Below are positions 18,248 to 26,267 of a stretch of DNA of 64,000 bases, piece after piece; positions within the stretch are counted from its first letter, which is position 1; each line of letters begins with the position of its first letter. A program made the translations under genes and the position numbers. The notes beneath the pieces were generated by a model. It was not told the origin of the DNA. It did no database searches and saw only the letters and a program-made list of their open reading frames with translations. The stretch spans positions 1 to 64,000 of the forward strand of contig JBHOGO010000003.1 in NCBI GenBank assembly GCA_043421945.1, written 5' to 3'. Source of the stretch: Thaumasiovibrio sp043421945 (GTDB lineage Bacteria; Pseudomonadota; Gammaproteobacteria; Enterobacterales; Vibrionaceae).

Positions 18248-19300
18248 GTGGTAATTCGTCATAATTGGAGCGTCGCAGAAGTCGAGGCGTTATTTGAACA
18301 ACCGTTTCTGGATCTTGTCTTTCAAGCTCAGCAAGTGCATCGTCACTATCATCCGGCCAATAAAGTACAGGTCAGCACGTTACTTTCGATTAAAACAGGT
18401 GCGTGTCCAGAAGACTGCAAGTACTGCCCGCAAAGTGCCCGATACACCACCGATGTGGAACGTGAAAAATTACTAGAAGTTGAGCGAGTACTGGATGCAG
18501 CTCAGAAAGCGAAGGCATCAGGTTCAACCCGTTTTTGCATGGGGGCGGCTTGGAAAAACCCTAAGGCGAGAGATATGCCTCACCTTAAGGAGATGATCCA
18601 TGGCGTTAAGGATATGGGGCTTGAAACCTGCATGACGCTAGGGATGCTCACTCCCGATCAAGCCAATGAATTAGCGGATGCTGGTCTTGATTACTATAAC
18701 CATAATCTGGATACCTCTCCGGAGTTTTATGGGCAAATTATCACAACACGTACCTATCAAGATCGTTTAGATACTCTGAGCCATGTTCGAGACTCAGGGA
18801 TGAAGATTTGTTCTGGTGGCATTATTGGGATGGGGGAATCGACGGCTGATCGCGCGGGTCTTCTAACAGAACTTGCTAATCTGCCTTATCACCCAGAAAG
18901 TGTGCCAATCAACATGCTCGTGAAGGTCAAAGGCACTCCATTAGCAAATGTTGATGACGTCGACCCCTTCGACTTTATTCGAATTATTGCTGTCGCAAGA
19001 ATCATGATGCCGGAATCTTCGGTACGCCTCTCTGCAGGTCGAGAAAATATGAATGAACAGATGCAAGCACTCTGTTTTATGGCCGGTGCTAATTCCGTCT
19101 TTTATGGTTGCAAATTACTCACCACACCTAACCCGGGTGAAGATAAAGACATGCTGTTATTTAAAAAGCTTGGGATCAATAGTGTGGAGACATCTCAGAA
19201 ACCAGATGAAGTTGAAGCCGCTGAACTTATGGATCAAGTTGCGACTCGTGTCGCTTCTCGCCCAGGAGAAGGTGATCTTTTTTATGATGCATCGTTGTAG
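18248..19300 (+). CDS. bioB: biotin synthase
   Basis: This radical SAM enzyme of 350 residues inserts sulfur into dethiobiotin. The 4Fe-4S cluster motif CPEDCKYC is at residues 53-60, and the second-cluster region includes NHNLDT and later RLSAGRE. The start is GTG at 18248 with AAGGTGAG just upstream. It is the first gene of bioBFCD. Confidence 0.96.
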   Translation: MVIRHNWSVAEVEALFEQPFLDLVFQAQQVHRHYHPANKVQVSTLLSIKTGACPEDCKYCPQSARYTTDVEREKLLEVERVLDAAQKAKASGSTRFCMGAAWKNPKARDMPHLKEMIHGVKDMGLETCMTLGMLTPDQANELADAGLDYYNHNLDTSPEFYGQIITTRTYQDRLDTLSHVRDSGMKICSGGIIGMGESTADRAGLLTELANLPYHPESVPINMLVKVKGTPLANVDDVDPFDFIRIIAVARIMMPESSVRLSAGRENMNEQMQALCFMAGANSVFYGCKLLTTPNPGEDKDMLLFKKLGINSVETSQKPDEVEAAELMDQVATRVASRPGEGDLFYDASL

Positions 19301-19398
19301 TGAATAATCGGAACGGGTGTTCGTATTGAGTGCTTGGCGTTTATGGTGATGTTTGAGCGAAAGTAGTAATGGCCGGATACGTAGTGAGAACATAAGAA

Positions 19399-20508
19399 AT
19401 GCCTAATACACAGCGATGGCGAGAGGCGCTGAATGCGCGCGCAGAAAAGGGGCTGTATCGACAGCAAAAGATGAATCCCGTCGGTGATCCTGAGCTCATT
19501 AACTTTTCGAGTAATGATTACTTAGGTTTATCGCAGGCGATTGAAGTGAAGCAAGCCTTCAGTGAGGGAATTTCTCAGTATGGAACTGGGAGTGGTGCAT
19601 CACCTTTGGTCACTGGGTACTATGATGCGCATGAGAGCTTATGCCAACAGCTATGCCATTGGCTCGGTAAACCCAAAGCGATGCTGTTTAGTAGTGGCTT
19701 TTCGGCGAATCAAGCTCTGCTCTTTACCCTGTTACAACGCGGTGATGTTGTTTTGCAAGATAAGTTAAACCATGCGTCCTTAATGGAGGCAGGTATGCTT
19801 TCCCCTGCGACACAATGGCGCTTTCTTCATAATGATCTGAATGACCTTGAAACGAAGCTGCAACGATATTCCCCCTTGCTTACGGTGACAGAGGGGGTGT
19901 TTAGCATGGATGGTGATTGCGCCCCGGTTAACGACATCGCGGTATTAAGTCATGATCACCAGAGCTTATTCATGGTCGATGACGCACATAGTATCGGTGT
20001 ACTTGGTGATCATGGAGAGGGAAGCGCAGCGTTTGCGAATGCGGATATCACTTTAGTTACCTTCGGGAAAGCGCTGGGTGTTCATGGTGCAGCTATCGTG
20101 TGCGATGACCTTGTTTATGAATATATGCTGCAATTCGCACGTCATTATACCTATTCCACGGCGATGCCCCCAGCACAAGCTGTCGCAGTCAGTAAGGCCA
20201 TTGAGTGTGCGCAAACACAGCAATGGCGACGAGAAAAGTTGTCCATGCTGTCAGAACTGTTTTATGAACAACTCTCTTCACAGATTGTCGCTCCACGCAC
20301 CTCTACGCCGATTAAGCCGATATTGCTCAATGATGCAGGAAAAAGCGTTTCGATATCTGAAACCTTATTACGGCGAGGTTGCCGTGTGGGTGCTATTCGT
20401 CCTCCAACGGTACCGACATCACGGCTTCGGATTACTTTAACGGCTGAGCACACGGTGGATCAGGTTACTTACTTATGTCGGACGTTAAATGACATTTTAC
20501 TGTCATGA
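19399..20508 (+). CDS. bioF: 8-amino-7-oxononanoate synthase
   Basis: This PLP alpha-oxoamine synthase of 369 residues condenses pimeloyl-ACP (or pimeloyl-CoA) with alanine. It shows NFSSNDYLGLS near residue 35, GTGSGASPLVTGYY, the cofactor region FMVDDAHSIGVLG and the PLP lysine K224 in TFGKALGVHGAA. It follows bioB after 98 bases, within the biotin operon. Confidence 0.95.
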   Translation: MPNTQRWREALNARAEKGLYRQQKMNPVGDPELINFSSNDYLGLSQAIEVKQAFSEGISQYGTGSGASPLVTGYYDAHESLCQQLCHWLGKPKAMLFSSGFSANQALLFTLLQRGDVVLQDKLNHASLMEAGMLSPATQWRFLHNDLNDLETKLQRYSPLLTVTEGVFSMDGDCAPVNDIAVLSHDHQSLFMVDDAHSIGVLGDHGEGSAAFANADITLVTFGKALGVHGAAIVCDDLVYEYMLQFARHYTYSTAMPPAQAVAVSKAIECAQTQQWRREKLSMLSELFYEQLSSQIVAPRTSTPIKPILLNDAGKSVSISETLLRRGCRVGAIRPPTVPTSRLRITLTAEHTVDQVTYLCRTLNDILLS

Positions 20509-20678
20509 ATTGTGAATGGTGAATGACGAAAGGTGCTGTTGGCGCACGTTGACGCTACGTACGATTTTGCTAGGTACGTTTGTGCGAAAGGGGATGGAGT
20601 GATGTTGAGTTGTGGGTGGAAAGAATGAGTGACATAAACATAGCGGAACTGACTGAAGACGGACAAGAGGCAGTACGT

Positions 20679-21455
20679 ATGTTTTCAGATAAAAAAATAG
20701 CCATAGCGAGTGCGTTTGGGCGCGCGGCGCACAGTTACGACGCAAGTGCGGCGTTCCAACGTCGGGTGGGGCATCGCTTAATAGATGCGTTACCCTGTTT
20801 TGATACTTCACAGCAGGTCATCGATCTCGGCTGCGGGACGGGCTACTTCTCTGCCGAATTGATTAAAATGGGTCACCAGGTGACCTGTGTGGACTTAAGC
20901 CAAGAGATGCTTGATGCTGCACAATCACGCTGTGGGAAAGAGGCTGATTATCTAAGAGCCGATGCGGAAAATCTCCCCTTTGATGATAACTCTGCTGATA
21001 TCATCTTTTCTAGCTTGGCCTTGCAATGGTGTGAAGACCTGAGTGTACCCTTGCAGGAAATGAAGCGGGTGGTGCGTCCGGGAGGCATCCTTGCCTTTAC
21101 CACATTAGTCGATGGCAGCCTTGAAGAGCTCTCTGCGTCTTGGTCGATTGTTGATTCTCATCAACATATCAATGAATTTTTATCTGAAAAGTTGATAAAA
21201 ATTGCGTTAGCGCAAGCAGGGCTTGTGCATGAAGGCTTAGAATTCGATTCTATTATTCAATATTATTCAAGTGCAAGAGCGCTAATGCGTGATCTGAAAG
21301 GGATAGGAGCAACTCATGTACAGCAACGACGCCGTGGCTTAGCTACGCGAAAGGTGCTGCAACAAGTTGAGCAAGCCTATCAACAGTTTCGGCACGATAA
21401 CGCGCTGTTGCCAGCCACTTATAAAGTCTGTTTCGGAGTGATCGTCAATGAGTAA
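20679..21455 (+). CDS. bioC: malonyl-[ACP] O-methyltransferase
   Basis: This SAM methyltransferase methylates malonyl-ACP so it can enter fatty-acid elongation towards pimelate. Motif I is VIDLGCGTGYFS, followed by CVDLSQEML and the LQWCEDL region typical of BioC. I chose the ATG at 20679 because MFSDKKIAIASAFGRAAHSY aligns with the usual BioC N-terminus and AGAGG lies eight bases upstream; an in-frame ATG at 20625 would add 18 residues. Its end overlaps bioD by eight bases, implying translational coupling. Confidence 0.9.
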   Translation: MFSDKKIAIASAFGRAAHSYDASAAFQRRVGHRLIDALPCFDTSQQVIDLGCGTGYFSAELIKMGHQVTCVDLSQEMLDAAQSRCGKEADYLRADAENLPFDDNSADIIFSSLALQWCEDLSVPLQEMKRVVRPGGILAFTTLVDGSLEELSASWSIVDSHQHINEFLSEKLIKIALAQAGLVHEGLEFDSIIQYYSSARALMRDLKGIGATHVQQRRRGLATRKVLQQVEQAYQQFRHDNALLPATYKVCFGVIVNE

Positions 21456-22131
21456 CGCGTTTTTTGTTGCAGGTACCGACACTGAAGTTGGCAAGACTGT
21501 ATGTAGTCGAGCCATTATTCAAGCTGCTGTTGCAGCGGGTGTAAAGATTGCAGGTTTTAAGCCTGTTGCGTCGGGGAGTCAACAAACGCCAGTAGGCACT
21601 CGAAATTCTGATGCCCTGTATCTTCAAGATGCAGCAAACGTTGAGATGACGTATGAAGAAGTGAATCCTTTCCCATTAGTGGAAGCTTCATCGCCGCACC
21701 TTTCGGCGTTTAAAGAAGGTATTACGATCGATTTCGATACGATCGATGTTGCTTTTGATAATGCAGTATCAAAATCTGAAATGGTATTAGTTGAAGGCGC
21801 AGGTGGCTGGCGTGTTCCTATCACGTCTGAGTTGTACTTATCCGATTGGGTTCAACGCCGTAAATTGCCTGTTATCTTAGTCGTTGGTGTTAAATTAGGC
21901 TGCATGAGTCATGCTGTCTTAACCGCTGAGGCGATTGAACGTGATGGTTTGGAAGTCGTTGGCTGGGTTGCAAACCGAATCAACCCTGGACTCGACAACT
22001 ATGCTGAAGTGATCAAGTTGCTGACTAACAAGTTACCGGGCAAAAAGCTGGGAGAGATCCCTTACATGCCAGGAATTACTAAGCGTGATTTATCTCAGTA
22101 TATCGACTTCTCTCTACTGAACGACCAATAA
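21448..22131 (+). CDS. bioD: dethiobiotin synthetase
   Basis: This ATP-dependent carboxylase of 227 residues closes the ureido ring of dethiobiotin. The P-loop GTDTEVGKT is at about residues 9-17, followed by GFKPVASGSQ and the VEGAGGWRVPI segment. It is the last gene of bioBFCD and starts inside the bioC stop region. Confidence 0.95.
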   Translation: MSNAFFVAGTDTEVGKTVCSRAIIQAAVAAGVKIAGFKPVASGSQQTPVGTRNSDALYLQDAANVEMTYEEVNPFPLVEASSPHLSAFKEGITIDFDTIDVAFDNAVSKSEMVLVEGAGGWRVPITSELYLSDWVQRRKLPVILVVGVKLGCMSHAVLTAEAIERDGLEVVGWVANRINPGLDNYAEVIKLLTNKLPGKKLGEIPYMPGITKRDLSQYIDFSLLNDQ

Positions 22132-22138
22132 CGCTTAA

Positions 22139-22185
22139 TAGCATTTACGTCAAGCATACCAGTAAGGTGCTTGGCGTAAGTGCTA
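22139..22185 (+). terminator. 18-bp stem hairpin after bioD
   Basis: TAGCATTTACGTCAAGCA pairs along its whole length with TGCTTGGCGTAAGTGCTA, allowing two G-U pairs, across an 11-base loop. There is no T tract, so it may be a processed 3' end or a weak terminator rather than a classical one. It starts eight bases after the bioD stop. Confidence 0.6.
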
Positions 22186-22851
22186 TGTCGGCTTTGTCGA
22201 TGTTGTTCATTAAAGTTGCTATTCGTTATTGCCTCTTTATTTCCATCGCCTTGTACATAAACGATTATTTTCATTTTCCTGTCATGCTATGACCCTCCTT
22301 AATGAACGCTTCAATAAATAGTTTTATAAATAGCGACTTAATTAATTATTATAACTGCTGATACTTGGTCCTTTTTACGAAATATAATAATCATTGCTCA
22401 TACCCCTTTTAATATATTTCAATAGGTTAAAATAACTGAAACGTTATTTTTCTCCTTTTGTCCCACTGATGACATTTTCTAACTAATCCTTTCAAAAAAG
22501 ATGGTTAAGGTATTTTCTTATACTGTTTTCCTCTCAAATATTAGCTGCTTATACCTTTCAGTCTCATTTATGAGTGTGATTCTCAGTTTTGCGTGATCTT
22601 GCTCCTTCTCGAGAATGTAACGCGATGTAACGTGGGATGGGTATAAGATTTGCCGGGATTATATTTAAAGCTTTTCTATACTCTTGGTGAATTACATGAA
22701 GCGCCATTGGCAGGCAACGATATAAATGAATAAAACCTAAAACACTCGAAAATATATAACAAATCTAAAACTTTACTTATTGCTTCTTAATAGCAATGAG
22801 CGACCTGTTTTGTTCTGAATTTTGTAATGCATCAAAATAGAGGGATTTTCT
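22186..22851. other. AT-rich intergenic region before the lipoprotein cluster
   Basis: This stretch of about 670 bases is very AT-rich and has no acceptable reading frame. It must carry the promoter for the lipoprotein-subtilisin cluster. Several AT-rich imperfect repeats are present, but none matches a known operator well enough to name. Confidence 0.4.
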
Positions 22852-25800
22852 ATGAGCAGAAATACCAATATGCTCACGTTGGCAACGGCGATATCTTTTG
22901 TCCTTGCTGGGTGTGGTGGATCCGGTGGAAGTGATTCCGTCGTCGGCGGAGGCGGGGGTGGTGGTGACGGAGGATCACCAGTGACCTTATCCTCAGGGGT
23001 ATCCACTATTATCGGTCAAGCTTTTGATCCAAAGGTACAAGCCGCTGGTACTGGCGATGCGTCACAGAATGAAGTGACAGTCACGGTAGACGTCGTTGAT
23101 GCATCAGGCTCGTCGCTGCTCGATGCCCCAATTTCGACAAAAACAGATAGTGCGGGTCAATACCAAGTCGATTTACCTGGTAGCTACTCTGAAGAGCCTT
23201 CTCGCGTGATTGTCACGTATCAAAAAGATGGTTTTCTCGAAGGTGAAAAAGTCATTCCGTTAGACTCTCAGCAAGCCTCTGCACAGGTACCACTGCCGCT
23301 TTCACCCGTGGCAACGAGTACGGTGAAAGTCGCTGATATTGCAGACAATGTGCTTGCTGCCGATGGTGATGGTCGTTGGCACATGAATCTCGTCAAAACC
23401 AACGATGGTCGTTTAGAGATACGTGAAGGTGCTTCCCCTGCGTCTATTGCAGCAGATGAAGCTGATTTATTGAGTCTGTCACTCGTTCCTTCGACGATAG
23501 ACGATAGTGTTGAAGCAATTACAACACGCGCTGCACACTTTGACTCTAGTGATTCCAGTGATATCCAAAACTTCCCTGGTGAGTTTGAAGGGGTAGGGGA
23601 TACAGATACCACCGTTGATGGAATCGATCTTGTCACTGATGGCAGTGGCACTGAAACCTATCAACTCATTTCATCTACTTTCAGCCAGCTTGTTATTGAA
23701 GATCAAGATGGTAATCCGCTTCAATTTGATGAGAGCGCTTCCACGGCAGCTGATGATCCCGCAACGATTGTCATGCGTGTTCCGCAGGGAAGCTACCCAA
23801 CGATTACTGAAGATGCCAGTTTAGATCTTACTAACTTCCAGGTACCCATTTATGTTTATAACGGAGAGTGGCGCTTTGTCGGTTACGGAACACTAACAGA
23901 TAACACGGGGAATACGCCTTACACCGAAAGTGGTGCTTTTGCTTTTGATGACGGCGTGACCTACGACGCAGGCAGTAATGTGTTAGATATGGCAGCTGAA
24001 ACCAAACAGGTTTACGTGCGAGTGTTCGTGACGAAAGCCAATGAGTGGCTGCGTTGGATTAACCTCGACTGGCCAATTCGTACTTCAATTAAAGAGATGT
24101 GTTTCTTCGGTAAAATTGATTACGAAAGTCAGTCTGAAGTTGGCGATAATTACAGTGGTTACTTGAACTTTGAGACCGCTGACAACGGTTGGGATAATGT
24201 CCTTGTCAACAACGGCCAATACCGTACCACCGTCGTGGTAGGGTCTGCAGAAAGTGTTGTTACCGACCCAAACAATTGGGGGCTTTCTGTTTTCAATGAG
24301 CGTGTTGGTTCGGGAATTACCGAATATATTCCGACCGCAAACTTCCCAAATCCATTGCAGATTGGTGAAGACAACTGTAATGAAGTTGACTTTACGCTGC
24401 AAAATGATTGGGCATGTTCCATCACTGGTACAGTCACTGATACGGACGGAAACGGCCTTGCTAACGAAGCGGTTACGCTACGTGGTAGCAGCGGTCAGTC
24501 GGTTGCCATCACGGATGCTGACGGTGCCTACCGTTTCGCAGCAAACTGTAATACAGATCAGTCAGTTCGATCGCTATTGCAAAGCCAACCTGTCACCGTT
24601 GCCGATCTGGCTGATGGTACTGAAGTGGTTAACTTCCAAGAGGAAAACCGAGTCCCTCAAGTCTCACTTTCTGGTGATGATGCCACGAAGGTGAACGCAG
24701 ATTATGTGTTGTTCTGGAATGCGTTTGATCCCGATGATCTTAATGCCGAATTAGCTGTTCAAGAATTAACGTGTAATGGCGCAGACTGTCCATTGGAAAC
24801 TGACCTTACAAGCAATCGCTTAGTCCTTAACTTCGATGCGGCGGGTGAAGTCACGATTGAAATGACCGTACTGGATGCAGATGACGGTGTTGGCAGTGAT
24901 ACAAAAGTCATTACCGTTGACCCAGCAGATAATCGTCTACCGACGCTCAGTGGCTTTGAAATCGGCCAAGTGATACCTGATGTGGATAGCGAGGAAAATC
25001 TCTCCTTGTTTGAACGCCTTGATAGTGAGGGGGATTCAAGCTCAGTTCGTGAAGGCGCAACAGCCACGCTCACGGCAAATGCACAGGATCTTGATGGTGA
25101 TGCGTTGACGTATACGTGGACAGGTGTTGGTGATTGTACGACCGCGACGTGTACGCTCTCTACGAGCAGTGTTGGGGATATCGAGGCGAGCGTGGATGTC
25201 AGCGATGGCACAGCGACAGTGTCTGGAAGTGTAACAATTCAAGTTGAAGAAGACAGTGCACCGGTCATTGAATCCGTGTCAGTTTCACCCAGTGAGAATG
25301 TCGCTATTGACGGTGCCAATGTTGCTAATTCCATTCAACTCGTTGCTGCATACAGCGATGATTTCACGCCACGACGTGTACTCGATAAGTCTTGGGAAGT
25401 CTTCCTCATTACAGAAGATGAAGCGACAGCATCGGCAGAAGAAGTGCTGACGTTGAACCTTACAACGGATGAAGAGACCGGTATTACGAGCATCGATCCC
25501 GATCAACTGAGTGCTGGGCAATATCGTGCACAGATAACGGTGCAAGATATTGATGCACAAGGTAACCCTGGTAACAGCAGCACTTCAGCGAGTGATCAGG
25601 GGCTGTTTGAGGTGAAAGACAACCTTGCTCCTGTCGTCGATGTCATGGCATCAAGTAACTTGTTGATTGCAACAGAGCTCGGTGGGCTAAGTGACCTAAC
25701 GGTTTCTGCCGTCGTCAGCGATGATCAAACGGCAGTTGCCGACTTGGACGTGAGCTGGACAGTTTCACCAACGCTAACAAATACCCCAGCAGAAGATGGG

Positions 25801-26241
25801 TTATCGCTAGAAATTGCAGCTGCCGATTTGCGACCAGGTACCTATACCTTCTCGCTTTCAGCTATTGATGATAGCGGCCTTTCAACAACGGGCGACACCG
25901 TCGTAACGATTAATTCGCCAGACCTTCCTGAGATCACAACGCTCAATGTTACACCGAAACTGACCCAGTCAGACAGTGATGGCACGAACCCTGGTGAAAT
26001 CGCCGTTAACGCCGTTGCTTCAGGGGATTCAGACGTGACTTTTGCTTGGAGTGTAGAGCCAACGCTAGCCTTCACTGAAGTGAATGATGGCGAAGGTATT
26101 CGCTTTGCGGCAGGTAGCGTTGCCGTCGGGGATTACACCGTATCAGTGACTGTCACTGATGAATTTGGACAAGAGACAACCCAATCCACCACCTTTGAAG
26201 TCATCGAGGCGAGCGGTAATGTGGGCGTGGATATCGAATAG
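22852..26241 (+). CDS. large lipoprotein with repeated Ig/PKD-like domains
   Basis: The 1129-residue protein has a lipobox LAGC with Cys21 and a glycine/serine-rich linker (residues ~22-44). It then carries a carboxypeptidase-regulatory-like beta domain (~46-130), a central unnamed domain (~150-520) with Trp- and Tyr-rich stretches, another regulatory-like unit at ~525-570 (ITGTVTDTDGNGLANEAVTL), and from about 600 a string of Ig/PKD/cadherin-like beta domains with D-x-D-G-D-x-L-T-Y-x-W motifs. It should be anchored to the outer membrane and face the surface or periplasm. It is followed 26 bases later by a second lipoprotein and then a subtilisin. The function is unknown; adhesion or binding is an inference from domain type. 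Confidence 0.78.
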   Translation: MSRNTNMLTLATAISFVLAGCGGSGGSDSVVGGGGGGGDGGSPVTLSSGVSTIIGQAFDPKVQAAGTGDASQNEVTVTVDVVDASGSSLLDAPISTKTDSAGQYQVDLPGSYSEEPSRVIVTYQKDGFLEGEKVIPLDSQQASAQVPLPLSPVATSTVKVADIADNVLAADGDGRWHMNLVKTNDGRLEIREGASPASIAADEADLLSLSLVPSTIDDSVEAITTRAAHFDSSDSSDIQNFPGEFEGVGDTDTTVDGIDLVTDGSGTETYQLISSTFSQLVIEDQDGNPLQFDESASTAADDPATIVMRVPQGSYPTITEDASLDLTNFQVPIYVYNGEWRFVGYGTLTDNTGNTPYTESGAFAFDDGVTYDAGSNVLDMAAETKQVYVRVFVTKANEWLRWINLDWPIRTSIKEMCFFGKIDYESQSEVGDNYSGYLNFETADNGWDNVLVNNGQYRTTVVVGSAESVVTDPNNWGLSVFNERVGSGITEYIPTANFPNPLQIGEDNCNEVDFTLQNDWACSITGTVTDTDGNGLANEAVTLRGSSGQSVAITDADGAYRFAANCNTDQSVRSLLQSQPVTVADLADGTEVVNFQEENRVPQVSLSGDDATKVNADYVLFWNAFDPDDLNAELAVQELTCNGADCPLETDLTSNRLVLNFDAAGEVTIEMTVLDADDGVGSDTKVITVDPADNRLPTLSGFEIGQVIPDVDSEENLSLFERLDSEGDSSSVREGATATLTANAQDLDGDALTYTWTGVGDCTTATCTLSTSSVGDIEASVDVSDGTATVSGSVTIQVEEDSAPVIESVSVSPSENVAIDGANVANSIQLVAAYSDDFTPRRVLDKSWEVFLITEDEATASAEEVLTLNLTTDEETGITSIDPDQLSAGQYRAQITVQDIDAQGNPGNSSTSASDQGLFEVKDNLAPVVDVMASSNLLIATELGGLSDLTVSAVVSDDQTAVADLDVSWTVSPTLTNTPAEDGLSLEIAAADLRPGTYTFSLSAIDDSGLSTTGDTVVTINSPDLPEITTLNVTPKLTQSDSDGTNPGEIAVNAVASGDSDVTFAWSVEPTLAFTEVNDGEGIRFAAGSVAVGDYTVSVTVTDEFGQETTQSTTFEVIEASGNVGVDIE

Positions 26242-26267
26242 TAACCGGACGATTAAAGGGAAATGTT

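Noticed and set aside
20580..20678. Upstream extension of bioC
   Set aside because: The extra residues do not resemble BioC N-termini, and the ATG at 20679 has a better ribosome site.
22370..22400. Fur-box-like AT-rich sequence (ATAATAATCATTG) before the lipoprotein cluster
   Set aside because: The match is partial and expected by chance in such AT-rich DNA; it is also more than 450 bases from the gene.
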